Source: Arthrobacter sp. M4
Lineage (GTDB): Bacteria; Actinomycetota; Actinomycetes; Actinomycetales; Micrococcaceae
Length of the DNA stretch: 64,000 nucleotides
Assembly: GCF_020251205.1 (NCBI RefSeq)
Contig: NZ_JAIWYX010000003.1
Span: 62,001 to 126,000, forward strand
Reading direction: 5' to 3'
A program made the position numbers and the translations under genes. This document shows, one piece after another, positions 44,947 to 54,336 of the stretch. The stretch's first letter is position 1. Each line of letters opens with the position of its first letter. The notes below the pieces were generated by a model, which saw only the letters and a program-made list of their open reading frames with translations, made no database searches and was not told where the DNA came from.

Positions 44947-46611
44947 ATGGACGAAGCCCTTTCACCTGACCTCATCGTCGTCGGCGGCCCGGTCTACACA
45001 TCTGACCCATGGGCTGAATGGGCCGAAGCCTTCGCCGTCAAAGATGGAACAATCGTCGCAGTCGGCTCGGAAGCCGAGATCCGGGGGCTGACCGATGACG
45101 CCACCAGTGTTCTCGATACAGGCGGAAAGCTCGTTCTTCCGGGCCTAAGCGATGGCCACATCCACCTCGGTCTGGGCGGCAGCCAGGCAGCATGGGAGCT
45201 ACCGATCCTGCCCACCGACTCCAAAGAGGAAATCTTCGACAAGATCAAGGAATGGTCAAAAGATCTTGGTCCCGACGAATGGATCGTCGGCGGCATCGTC
45301 GGCAGCACCGTCATGGACACAGTGATGAACGTCGACGACCTGGCCTCACTGGATGAAGCAGCCGCAGGACGCCCGGTACTTCTGCGCGACGACTCCATGC
45401 ACAACCGCTGGGTGAACACACGCACGCTCGAACTGATGGGAGTCACCGCCGACACTGCCGACCCCGAGGGCGGGGTCTATGTCCGCGACGCCGCAGGCTC
45501 GCTTACCGGGGTACTCCACGAACTGGCCTCGGCAGAAGCCGAAGCCGCTCTTGATTCCTCGATCGCCGACCCTGACCTGCGCAACAAAGTTTCCCTGAAG
45601 AAGGCCCTGGAGACCGTGAACTCGTTCGGAATCACGGCAGTCCAGGATGCAGCCACGATGGAATATTCCTGGAAGGCGCTTTCGGCCATCGAAGCTGAAG
45701 GCGGCATGTCTGCGTGGGTCGTCGGATCCATGCCTGCCCGGCCTTTCATTGAGGCGGGGAAAGTCGGCGAAGAGCTCTATGAGATTGCAGCCGGGAACCG
45801 GAGCAAACATCTACGGCCTGACTTCGTGAAGTTCGTGCTCGACGGTGTTCCCATGACACGAACGACTGCGATGCTGCGGCCTTACATCTGCCATGACCAC
45901 GAAGACCCTGGTTATACCGGCGCCTCTTACTGGACACTCGAAGAGCTACTGGCAGCAATCGAGGACTGCTACGACCGAGGCCTAAACGGCAAACTTCACG
46001 CGACCGGAGACGCTTCCGTTCGTCAGGTGCTCAACGCGGTCGAAATCATGAGAGAGAAACACGGCCCGGGCCCGATCTTCCAAATCGCACATGTCGAATT
46101 CGTGGACCCTCTCGATGTCCCGCGGTTTGCCGAACTTGGCGTGGTCCCCGACGCATCCCCATACATCTGGTACCCCGGCGTCATCCAAGAAAGCATCGCG
46201 AATCAGATTCCCGCAGAAACAGTCAACGCAAGCTGGGCAACGAAAGACTTCATCGACACGGGTGCTCTTCTCGCCGCCGGCTCGGACTGGCCGTGCGTGC
46301 TGCCCTCACCGGATCCTTGGATCGGAATTCAAACACTCGTGACCCGGGCGAACATCGACCCGGTCGTGCCCGGGGAACTCAATCCCTCGCAGAAACTCAC
46401 CATCCACGAAGCGGTCGCCGCCTTCACACGAAACCCTGCGGCAGCCATGGGCCTTGCGAATGTAACAGGGTCGATCAAGGTCGGCCTCTCTGCCGACTTC
46501 ATCGTCGTTGACCAAAACATCTTTGAAATCGACGTAACCCGGATCCACGCCACACAAGTCGAAGCCACCTACTTCGAGGGAAAAATGGTCTACACGAGAG
46601 CGCGCGCCTAA
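44947..46611 (+). CDS. YtcJ-like metal-dependent amidohydrolase
   Basis: 554 residues, ATG with AAGGAGAG upstream. Amidohydrolase_3 barrel: HIHLGLGG near residue 75 (metal histidines), DFVKFVLDGVP near 300, KLHATGDASV and IAHVEFVDP (later histidines), and AAGSDWP (aspartate). Ends with GLSADFIVVDQNIFE. Family members hydrolyse amides, formamides or cyclic compounds. Operon position after an ABC importer suggests it opens the imported substrate in the cytoplasm. Confidence 0.88.
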   Translation: MDEALSPDLIVVGGPVYTSDPWAEWAEAFAVKDGTIVAVGSEAEIRGLTDDATSVLDTGGKLVLPGLSDGHIHLGLGGSQAAWELPILPTDSKEEIFDKIKEWSKDLGPDEWIVGGIVGSTVMDTVMNVDDLASLDEAAAGRPVLLRDDSMHNRWVNTRTLELMGVTADTADPEGGVYVRDAAGSLTGVLHELASAEAEAALDSSIADPDLRNKVSLKKALETVNSFGITAVQDAATMEYSWKALSAIEAEGGMSAWVVGSMPARPFIEAGKVGEELYEIAAGNRSKHLRPDFVKFVLDGVPMTRTTAMLRPYICHDHEDPGYTGASYWTLEELLAAIEDCYDRGLNGKLHATGDASVRQVLNAVEIMREKHGPGPIFQIAHVEFVDPLDVPRFAELGVVPDASPYIWYPGVIQESIANQIPAETVNASWATKDFIDTGALLAAGSDWPCVLPSPDPWIGIQTLVTRANIDPVVPGELNPSQKLTIHEAVAAFTRNPAAAMGLANVTGSIKVGLSADFIVVDQNIFEIDVTRIHATQVEATYFEGKMVYTRARA

Positions 46612-46770
46612 GGTCAGTTGCCTGAGCAGCGCGAACCAAAATCGTAGAAAACTGACAAAGAAATCCGAGGCTGAGGCTGCCCAAGCTGGTGAGGATGACC
46701 AAGGAACCGGGTCTGGTGGAACAAAAGATTGGCCAGCTACTGTTCGACCAGGCGCGGCCCTTGCCGGGTG

Positions 46771-46851
46771 GTGTACCCCGTTGACGAAGAAAGCAACCTC
46801 GTGAGCGTCCTGCAGCTCGCCCACCGCGCTGATGTGGACCGGCCCAGGTAG
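46771..46851 (+). pseudogene. RelE-type toxin C-terminal remnant
   Basis: The 26 codons before the TAG read VYPVDEESNLVSVLQLAHR followed by ADVDRPR, close to the end of RelE/ParE-type toxins (YxIDexxxxVxVLxxxHRxDVYR). The rest of the toxin and its antitoxin are not recognisable. The remaining 46852-47112 holds nothing I can identify. Confidence 0.5.
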
Positions 46852-47112
46852 TCCCAAACAACCTCCAGTAAATGCCCCTTGACCGTTTAACTCACTCCGG
46901 ACCTCTGTTGTAGGCGTCCATATGCCCGGCGGTAGCGTCGAAGACCGGCGGGCCGACGGACGGAACGATGGTCCGCCGCGGACGCCCCGGGCGACGTAGC
47001 ACGCACTATCGGAAATTTAGTGCAGGTGTACTGGATCAGCTAAGGCTCACGTGCCAGAAACGATCGCACTGGCGATAACTTACGTCTGGGCGCCCCAGGT
47101 CTGCAGGGGCAG

Positions 47113-47766
47113 CTATTGGCCAGGGGCACGGATGATGCGTCGTTGGGTTGCCACGGAGATGGCTGCGGTGCGGTTGTCCACGCCAAGTTTTTCGTAAATG
47201 TGCACCAGATGGGTCTTCACGGTGGCCTCGGAAATGAACGTCTCCTTCGCGATAGCCCGGTTGGATAGTCCTGTCGCCAGCAGCTCGAGCAGCTGGATTT
47301 CCCGAGGGGTGAGCGCCGCAGCAGGATTCGCCACGCGGTTCATCAGCAGGGCGGCTATTTTAGGGGCTAGGGCGGTCTGGCCAGCGGCGGCAGCTTGCAC
47401 GGCCTGCCGGATTTGTTCGGGCGGTGCGTCCTTGAGCATGTAGCCGCAGGCGCCCGCCTCCACGGCGGCCAGAATGTCCGCGTCTGTGTCGTAAGTGGTC
47501 AGGATCAGGACCTGCGGAGCCTCTTCGAGGAGCCTGATCCGCGTGGTTGCCGTGACTCCGTCCATCCCGGCACCCATTTGCAGGTCCATGAGCACGACGT
47601 CGACCGCCTCATCCAGAGCCTTTAGGCGTTTGAGTTCCTTAAGCGCTGTGTCACCGTCGGCCGCCTCCGCCGCTACAGAAACGCCCTCGAAATCGGAGAG
47701 CATGGCCCGGAGCCCGGCCCTGACCACAGGATGGTCATCTACCAGCAGAATGCGGATGTGTTTCAT
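47113..47766 (-). CDS. NarL/LuxR-family response regulator
   Basis: 217 residues. Receiver domain 1-125 with acidic pocket LLVDDHP, phosphorylation site Asp61 (VVLMDLQMG), threonine ILTTYD and lysine LKDAPPE; LuxR HTH at about 150-210 (LTPREIQLLELLATGLSNRAI region, FISEATVKTHL). Partner of the histidine kinase with which its ATG overlaps. Probably controls the divergent ABC exporter genes at 49281-51191. Confidence 0.92.
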   Translation of the reverse strand: MKHIRILLVDDHPVVRAGLRAMLSDFEGVSVAAEAADGDTALKELKRLKALDEAVDVVLMDLQMGAGMDGVTATTRIRLLEEAPQVLILTTYDTDADILAAVEAGACGYMLKDAPPEQIRQAVQAAAAGQTALAPKIAALLMNRVANPAAALTPREIQLLELLATGLSNRAIAKETFISEATVKTHLVHIYEKLGVDNRTAAISVATQRRIIRAPGQ

Positions 47767-49100
47767 GGTGCTTCCCCCTTGTAGATGTCGTCCACGGGCA
47801 GGCGGAGCGCCACGGTGGTGCCCTCCCCTGGTGCTGATTCGAGTTCGAGCGAGCCATTCAGCGCGGTGATCCGTTCAGCCAGGGACAGGGTCCCGAAACC
47901 CCTTCCGTCCGTGCGGGCATGGATGCTGTCATTCATGCCGGACGGGTCGAAACCGACACCGTCATCGTAGATATCCATGGTGACTTCGCTGCCCAGGAAG
48001 GCTACTGTCACGACGGCGTTGCTCGCCTTGGCGTGGTCCCTGACGTTGGCGAGGCTGGCCTGGGCGGCGCGGAGCAGGGTCACCGTGTGCTGTTGCTGCA
48101 GTTCGACGGGGTCGCCGTCGACTTCCAGGCGGCACCGCAGCTCCGATTCCCTGGCTGCCGCGCTGTTTTCCGTTTCCTCGCAGAGCCGGCGCAAGGCCTC
48201 CATCAGGGAGGAATCCTGCAGTTTTGGTGAGGCGAGGCCGCGGACGAAGTTCCGGGCTTCGGCCAGGTTCTCCGAGGCCGTGTGCTGTACCAGTGCCAAG
48301 CGTGCGGCCGCGGTTTCAGTGTCTCCGTCGGCGAGTGATTTTTCCGCTGCCCGGGCCACGAGCACGATGCTGGACAGCCCCTGGGCGAGTGTGTCGTGGA
48401 TTTCCCGGGCGAGCCGTCCGCGCTCGGCCAGCACGCCGGCGTCGTGCTGGGATGCAGCCAGTTCCGCACGGGTGCGGCGCAGTTCCTCTGCTGCGCGGCG
48501 TTGGTTTTCCGCCTCGCGGTACAGTGCAAGATAGCCCAGCCCAGTTACAACGGAGAACACGGCGCCAAATAAGGGACCCAGGACAATGGCGAGGTGCGGG
48601 GCGGCCATTCCGCTGGCAGCCCACTGAGCGGCAACCACCGCCACGGTCATCAACGTGATCGTCAGCAACGCGATTCGCCGTGTCAGCAGGTGCAGGTGCA
48701 GGAAGAAAAGCGGAAATGCCACCCAAGCGAACTCGGCGCTCCCGGCCAGCAGGATGACCCACAGGGCAGTGACAAGACCGATCCACAGGACGCCGTAGCG
48801 GCGCGGATCGAATGCCGTTCTCCCTGTGGCGAAGCGTTTTTCCAAAACCGTGCCGGTCAGGTAAGCCACAGCCAAAACAAGCGCTGTCCCAACCCAGACA
48901 TACCGCAACGGGGCCCCGATCCCGGAGGTCAGAAGTCTCAGGACCGCAACACCCAGGAGGGCGGCGAAACCGACGTGCAGTGTCACCCTCAACACGCGCA
49001 GGATTGCAGCCGAGGGTGCAGCCTCCAAGCCTGTCGGCGGGTTACCGGGTCCGGTGGTTTCGATCCCAACCCTGGGACGGAGTGGTTCAGTGACGGGCAT
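47763..49100 (-). CDS. Sensor histidine kinase (HisKA_3 type)
   Basis: 445 residues. Five or six N-terminal membrane helices (to about residue 185), a coiled stretch, the phosphoacceptor GRLAREIHDTLAQG (HisKA_3 group, NarX/DesK-like), and an ATPase domain with DDGVGFDP and GRGFGTLSLAERI. The membrane sensor has no large extracellular domain, as in kinases that sense cell-envelope stress or a partner transporter. Divergent to an ABC exporter with a 180-bp shared promoter region. Confidence 0.92.
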   Translation of the reverse strand: MPVTEPLRPRVGIETTGPGNPPTGLEAAPSAAILRVLRVTLHVGFAALLGVAVLRLLTSGIGAPLRYVWVGTALVLAVAYLTGTVLEKRFATGRTAFDPRRYGVLWIGLVTALWVILLAGSAEFAWVAFPLFFLHLHLLTRRIALLTITLMTVAVVAAQWAASGMAAPHLAIVLGPLFGAVFSVVTGLGYLALYREAENQRRAAEELRRTRAELAASQHDAGVLAERGRLAREIHDTLAQGLSSIVLVARAAEKSLADGDTETAAARLALVQHTASENLAEARNFVRGLASPKLQDSSLMEALRRLCEETENSAAARESELRCRLEVDGDPVELQQQHTVTLLRAAQASLANVRDHAKASNAVVTVAFLGSEVTMDIYDDGVGFDPSGMNDSIHARTDGRGFGTLSLAERITALNGSLELESAPGEGTTVALRLPVDDIYKGEAP

Positions 49101-49280
49101 TGAACCAGCTTATGCGCGCCAGGCCCGGGCGGGATCATCCAAACGATTGACCCGGGAATCAACCATTCCTCCCGCGCACATCAACCAACTCCCCGATGAT
49201 CCCGACGCCTAACGGCGCGACAGTGAATACACAAGCCTTTCCCCGCGGCCGCACCGCGCCGAACCCGAAAGAAGGACAAC

Positions 49281-50414
49281 GTGTTTCTTGCCGTCCGTGA
49301 CATCCGTTTCGCCAAGGGCAGGTTCGCCCTCATGGGCGCTGTCGTTGCCCTGATCACCTTGCTGCTTGTCATGCTGTCCGGCCTGACAGCAGGCCTTGGC
49401 GACCAATCGACCTCAGCTATTGCCAAACTCGGCAACAACAACGCCGGCAGCGCTGGTTCCCGGGCGGTCGACACCATCGTCTTCGGCGCTCCCGGGACCG
49501 ATGAACCAAAGGCCTCCTTCACCGAAAGCGAGATCACTGCCGCTCAGCTCGACAGGTGGAAGAACCAGCCCGGCGTGCAGAGCGCCGAGGCCCTGGGCGT
49601 CGCCCAGGCCCGATTCCAGGCCGTGTCGGCCAACAGCGGCGCGACCACTGGAACTACCAACGTTGCCGTCTTCGGCGTGGCATCCGATGGGCGACTGGCG
49701 CCCGCCCCGGTCACCGCCGACACAGTCGTCATCGGTCAGACCGTGGCCAAGGCCCTGTCCCTGAACACCGGCGACAAGGCCAACATTGGGGGAACTGAGC
49801 TGACCGTCAGCGCCATCGTCCAGGACCAGTGGTTTTCCCACACCAGTGTCGTCTGGACGCCCCTTCCCACCTGGGCCAAACTCGCCCACCTGACCAACCC
49901 CGACCAGCTCGGCACCGTCGCCGCCATCACCTACAAGGACGGCGCCAGCATCGACGAAACCGCCGCCAACACGGCAGCGAACACCCTGAGTACTTCACGC
50001 AGCGGATCATTCCAGGCACTGGGCTCCTACAAAAGCGAAAACGGATCCCTCACACTGATACAGGCCTTCCTCTACGGCATCTCAGCCCTGGTCATCGTCG
50101 CCTTCCTGACCGTATGGACACTCCAGCGCACCCGCGACATAGCGGTCCTCAAAGCCATGGGCGCATCAAGCGCCTACCTCCTCCGCGATGCCATCACCCA
50201 GGCGGCGATCGTCCTGGCCGCCGGGGCCGGAATCGGCGGCGGCTTCGGCATCCTCGGCGGCCTCGCCGCGGCCCAGACAGCACCCTTCCTGGTCAATCCC
50301 GCAACAACACTCCTGCCCATCCTCGGAATCATCGCCCTCGGCCTGGCAGGCGCGGCACTGGCCGTCCGCCGAGTCACCAAGGTCGACGCCCTGATTGCCC
50401 TCGGCGGGAACTAA
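49281..50414 (+). CDS. ABC transporter permease (FtsX/MacB type)
   Basis: 377 residues from GTG 49281 with GAAGGA upstream. One N-terminal membrane helix, a large extracellular loop (about 45-245) and three C-terminal helices: the FtsX topology. Loop contains FGAPGTDEP and GTTNVAVFGVASDG. The ATPase follows 75 bp later. Such MacB/FtsX-LolD pairs expel peptides or lipids or signal envelope stress, and the two-component genes on the other side support this. Confidence 0.88.
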   Translation: MFLAVRDIRFAKGRFALMGAVVALITLLLVMLSGLTAGLGDQSTSAIAKLGNNNAGSAGSRAVDTIVFGAPGTDEPKASFTESEITAAQLDRWKNQPGVQSAEALGVAQARFQAVSANSGATTGTTNVAVFGVASDGRLAPAPVTADTVVIGQTVAKALSLNTGDKANIGGTELTVSAIVQDQWFSHTSVVWTPLPTWAKLAHLTNPDQLGTVAAITYKDGASIDETAANTAANTLSTSRSGSFQALGSYKSENGSLTLIQAFLYGISALVIVAFLTVWTLQRTRDIAVLKAMGASSAYLLRDAITQAAIVLAAGAGIGGGFGILGGLAAAQTAPFLVNPATTLLPILGIIALGLAGAALAVRRVTKVDALIALGGN

Positions 50415-50489
50415 ACCTTCCCCCGGCCGGCTAGTTCGCCGTCGAACCATACCTTCCACGCCCAGCGCCCTCTGAAAGGAAACAACCCC

Positions 50490-51191
50490 ATGTTCGCCAG
50501 CCCTGCCGCGCTGAACCTCGTCAACATCACCCTCGAATACCCGGACGGCAACGAAACCCTCAAAGCCCTCGACGCCGTGAACCTCACAGTTCATGCCGGA
50601 CAGATGATCTCCCTCGTCGGCCCCTCAGGCTCCGGGAAATCCAGCCTCCTGGCCACCGCAGCCACCCTCATCCGCCCCACCCATGGATTGGTAAACATCG
50701 ACGGCACCGACGCCACAGGGCTCAGCAACAACGACCTCACCGCACTGCGACGCGAAAAAATCGGCATCATCTTCCAACAGCCCAACCTGCTCCCCTCCCT
50801 CACCGCCGCAGAACAACTCATCATCAGCGACCACCTACGCAAAAAGCCCCTCAAGGCCGCCCGGGCAAAAGCCACGGAACTGCTCGACGTCGTCGAACTC
50901 AGCACCACCGCCGACAAACGCCCGCACCAGCTCTCCGGCGGCCAACGCCAACGCGTCAACATCGCCCGCGCCCTCATGGGCGACCCCAAGATCCTGCTCG
51001 TGGACGAACCAACCGCAGCCCTGGACCACGAACGCAGCGACTCCATCGTGCGGCTCCTGCGCCACGTCACCGACGAGTTCCAGGTCGCCACCATCATGGT
51101 CACCCACGACACAGAATTCGTGCCCCTGACCGACTCCGTCGCGACGATGCGGGACGGCAAACTCACCGCCCCGATACCTGCGGCGTTCTAA
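50490..51191 (+). CDS. ABC transporter ATP-binding protein (LolD/MacB type)
   Basis: 233 residues. Walker A GPSGSGKSS, Q-loop IIFQQPNLLPSL, signature LSGGQRQRVNIAR, Walker B ILLVDEPTAALD, H-loop VTHDTEF. Typical ATPase partner for FtsX-like permeases. No terminator is seen after it. Confidence 0.92.
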   Translation: MFASPAALNLVNITLEYPDGNETLKALDAVNLTVHAGQMISLVGPSGSGKSSLLATAATLIRPTHGLVNIDGTDATGLSNNDLTALRREKIGIIFQQPNLLPSLTAAEQLIISDHLRKKPLKAARAKATELLDVVELSTTADKRPHQLSGGQRQRVNIARALMGDPKILLVDEPTAALDHERSDSIVRLLRHVTDEFQVATIMVTHDTEFVPLTDSVATMRDGKLTAPIPAAF

Positions 51192-51784
51192 TAACCCGGC
51201 CCCTCCGCGCTGAATAATAAATGCAAGGATCAGTGGGCTCACAGTGTGGGCGTCCCGGCGTGCGGGGTCCGCTCCGTGGGCAACCGCAACGTGGCACAGC
51301 TACCACCCTCGCCGTACCCGGAAGCTAAACTCGCTGGCTTCTCCGAGCACCGGGACCGGGTCCAGGCCCGCTTGCGCCGAGCTCCACGCGGCGGAGGGTT
51401 CCTAAATCCAATTGAGCATCGCGCGGTCCGTGGAGGGTGGGACGTGAACGATCTTGAAAAAAATTGCAAAGCAGATTGAAGACGAACTTTCAGTCGAACT
51501 CAGCTGCCACTGCACCGAGATGCCGACTGGCGACGTCCCTTTGACCGCTGTCTTGATTCATCCAGAACTACAGATGATCGCTCGGCACCTTGAAGCTAGA
51601 TGGCATAGTCGGCGCCAGACGGTGCGTGATTTGTCGTGTCCTGCTGAATTGCCATGTTTCCAATACTGTGGCAGGCAGAACATTCTAGCTTTGCGACGTG
51701 CAGGGCGCGGGGGCGGGCGACACCACCATGGAAAGTTCATCCCTAGTTAACCTCTTTCAGTGAACTTAGTTCCACGATTTCCCT
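51192..51784. other. 593-bp gap without recognised gene
   Basis: Short open frames occur on both strands (for example from 51454 on +, from 51469 on -), but none matches a family and codon bias is weak. The 3' part becomes AT-richer just before the phosphoesterase gene, which is where its promoter is expected. Confidence 0.4.
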
Positions 51785-52615
51785 ATGATCGAACCCATGG
51801 AACAGATGCGTGTGATGACCGTGGGCGACGTTGTCGGCCCTGAAGCGGCGGAGTGGCTCGGTGCTCGTCTACCGGAGCTGCGGGAGCGGTACGAGCTCGA
51901 CTGGATCGTGGTGAACGCCGAGAACGCGGCAGTGACGGGTCCGTCTCCGCACAACGGGTTCGGAACGACCAGGAAGGAGCTCGATGTCCTCGTCGCCGGC
52001 GGTGCGGACGTAATCACCGGCGGGAACCACTCCTGGGATGGGCCCGAGGTGGCAGAGTCGTTCGCGTATCAGCAGGTGCTGCGGCCGCTTAACGTTCCCG
52101 AGACCCGCGGGAAGGGTGTGCTCACGGTTGGTGCGGGCGACAAGACCCTGACCGTGGTGAACCTGATGAGCCCGGGTGCGGTCGGTCCGCATTGCCTGGC
52201 CCCGAAACCGACCGACCTGTGGGATGCGTGGACGGGACTGGTGGAGAGCGGCCTGCTCGAGGGCACGGTCATTGTCGATCTGCACAGCGGCTCGCCGTCG
52301 GAGAAGGCATGGTTCTCGGGTGCTGTCGACGGGCAAGTCGCCGCGGTCGTCGGTACCCATACCCACGACGGGACAAAGCACGCGCACCTGCTGCCCGGCG
52401 GCACAGGCTTCGTCGCCGAACTGGGTATGGTCGGCCGGCTCGGATTCAGCGGGTACGGCTTCGACCCTATCCACTTCGTCATGGAGTGCCGCGGTGAGGA
52501 CACGTCATCGTTGCCGCCGTACCAGCTCGCCACCGGCGACTTCACCATGGGCGCCGCGATCTTCGACATCACTGACGGACTGACAACCTCCGTCGTGCGC
52601 ATCGACGCCGACTAA
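51785..52615 (+). CDS. YmdB-like metallophosphoesterase
   Basis: 276 residues (in-frame ATGs at 51785 and 51797). Motifs of the YmdB / TIGR00282 group are all present: TVGDVVGPEAAEWL, VVNAENAAVTG, ITGGNHSWDGPEV, VIVDLHSGSPSEK and VVGTHTHDGTKHAHLLPGG. YmdB is a cyclic-nucleotide phosphodiesterase with a dinuclear metal site. Here EATSEK has become GSPSEK and the spacing varies, so it is a divergent subfamily. First gene of a unit with a peptide-type ABC importer next to a C-P lyase operon, which suggests cleavage of an imported phosphodiester or a cyclic phosphate. No signal peptide. Confidence 0.82.
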   Translation: MIEPMEQMRVMTVGDVVGPEAAEWLGARLPELRERYELDWIVVNAENAAVTGPSPHNGFGTTRKELDVLVAGGADVITGGNHSWDGPEVAESFAYQQVLRPLNVPETRGKGVLTVGAGDKTLTVVNLMSPGAVGPHCLAPKPTDLWDAWTGLVESGLLEGTVIVDLHSGSPSEKAWFSGAVDGQVAAVVGTHTHDGTKHAHLLPGGTGFVAELGMVGRLGFSGYGFDPIHFVMECRGEDTSSLPPYQLATGDFTMGAAIFDITDGLTTSVVRIDAD

Positions 52616-52661
52616 CCATTTTTCTTCCTCAATTACACGACCCAGTCATAAGAGAGCAGCC

Positions 52662-54254
52662 ATGATTCCCATTTCCCATGCACGCCGATGGTCGCGTCGA
52701 CTCTCCGTCGCGGCTGCGACGGCGGCGATCGCCGCGCTGACGATCAGCGCGTGTTCCTCACCTTCACCGGCGTCGAGGTCGTCTAGCACCGAAGTGCCGT
52801 CGACGATCACGATCGCTGACCACGCGATCCCGCAGTCACTGGATCCAATGAGTTCCGCCTCTTACGAGACGACGCAGCTGACGTTCCTCTGGGGCGGCTA
52901 CATCACCAACTACGCCGACGGGAAAGACAGCGGCAGCCCCCAGCTGGCGGAGTCAGTCGCCGCGACGGCGGACGGACTGACGTGGACGATCAGGCTTCGT
53001 TCCGGTCTGAAGTTTTCCGACGGCTCGAACTTGACGTCGAAGGACGTCGTTGCCACCCTTGAACGGATCCTGAGGACCCCGAACGTCGCCGGTGACAACT
53101 GGATCGGTCCTGCGCTGGGCAGCATCAAGCAAGTAGCCGCGCCCGACGACGTCACGGTCACCCTTGCCATGAACCGCCCGTACCCGGGGATGCCAGCCGC
53201 ACTCTCGACCCCGGAGATGGTGGTCCTCCCCGCCTCGGGCATCGCCGAAGGGGACAGCTTCTGGAAGCACCCGATCTCAGCCGGCCGCTTCAAGTTCGAC
53301 ACGCTTGACACCACCAACGGCAAGTTCACCCTGTCGGCGAACACCGGCTACTACGACACCACGCCGCGGAAGGTGCAGAAGATCAACTTCATCGCGGTTA
53401 CCGACGCCGCCACCCGGCTCGCGCAGCTCAAGAGCGGCCAGGTCGATTACGCCGACAACATCCCGGGCAACCTGCTCTCGCAGGTCACCAGCCCCTACAC
53501 GCTCGACACTGCGAAGTGGAACGGCGGCCAGATGGCCCTGTCGGTCAACTTTGGTGACCCGATCGCCGGCGACGCCCGCGTGCGTCAGGCGATCTCCCTT
53601 GCTGTGGACCGTCAGCAGATCGTCACCTCCGCGCTGGGCGGGGAGACCGTCGGTCTGCCCCTGTACGGCATCCCATGGAACCAGGACAACGACTCCCCCA
53701 ACGTCAAAGCCACCAATCAGGACATTGCCGCGGCAAAGGCGAAGCTCAAGGGCACCAAGTGCGAGAACGGGTGCACGATCCCGCTGATCACTGTGACGGA
53801 TTCCGCGTGGCAGGTCCCGCTCGTCGCGCAGGTCGTACAGCAGCAGCTGAAGGCCATCGGCATCAAACTCGAAATCGAGAACACGACTTTCACCCAGGTC
53901 GGTGATCGGCTCAAGCAAGGCAACTGGGGCCTGTTCACCAGGTGGATCGGCTACTACGAGAACACGCAAACCTACCTCGGCGGGTATATCTACGGCGACC
54001 CGGCGTCGGGCAACAACGCGAACTTCTGGGGCACGTGGCCAACCAAGCCTGACATGCCGGGACTGAAGACGCTTTCGGACCAGCTGAAGACCGCAACAGG
54101 GGCCGACACCCCCGCCCTGGTGGAAAAGATCAACGAACAGTACTCCCAGGAGCTTCCGTCGATCCCGCTGACGACCCTGAGCTACGTGGGAGCATCCCGT
54201 TTCCCTAAGGATGTCATCCACAGCGTGGGCGCCTCCTACATGGTCCTGCCCTAA
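52662..54254 (+). CDS. Peptide/nickel-type ABC substrate-binding lipoprotein (SBP_bac_5)
   Basis: 530 residues. Signal peptide with lipobox ISAC (about 30-33). SBP_bac_5 motifs: SAPYETTQL-like opening, GLTWTIRLRSGLKFSDG, SKDVVATLERI and RQAISLAVDRQQIV. Family binds oligopeptides, nickel chelates, glutathione, and sometimes phosphorus compounds. Operon with two permeases and a double ATPase. In a C-P lyase neighbourhood the ligand could be a phosphonate-containing peptide or an organophosphate; inference only. Confidence 0.9.
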   Translation: MIPISHARRWSRRLSVAAATAAIAALTISACSSPSPASRSSSTEVPSTITIADHAIPQSLDPMSSASYETTQLTFLWGGYITNYADGKDSGSPQLAESVAATADGLTWTIRLRSGLKFSDGSNLTSKDVVATLERILRTPNVAGDNWIGPALGSIKQVAAPDDVTVTLAMNRPYPGMPAALSTPEMVVLPASGIAEGDSFWKHPISAGRFKFDTLDTTNGKFTLSANTGYYDTTPRKVQKINFIAVTDAATRLAQLKSGQVDYADNIPGNLLSQVTSPYTLDTAKWNGGQMALSVNFGDPIAGDARVRQAISLAVDRQQIVTSALGGETVGLPLYGIPWNQDNDSPNVKATNQDIAAAKAKLKGTKCENGCTIPLITVTDSAWQVPLVAQVVQQQLKAIGIKLEIENTTFTQVGDRLKQGNWGLFTRWIGYYENTQTYLGGYIYGDPASGNNANFWGTWPTKPDMPGLKTLSDQLKTATGADTPALVEKINEQYSQELPSIPLTTLSYVGASRFPKDVIHSVGASYMVLP

Positions 54255-54259
54255 CGGCC

Positions 54260-54288
54260 GGGAGGGGCCCGCACGGCGGGCCCCTCCC
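54260..54288 (+). terminator. 13-bp hairpin between binding protein and permease genes
   Basis: Perfect 13-bp GC stem (54260-54272 with 54276-54288) and ACG loop, six bases after the binding-protein stop. No T-run. Probably lowers expression of the permease genes relative to the binding protein, by partial termination or by protecting the upstream mRNA. Confidence 0.55.
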
Positions 54289-54336
54289 CCTTCCCATTTC
54301 CATTCGCCCACACCGTTTCCAGAGAAAGCGCTGCAG

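Noticed and set aside
51246..51750. Short frames after the LolD-type ATPase
   Set aside because: No domain, no ribosome site of quality and weak codon bias on either strand.
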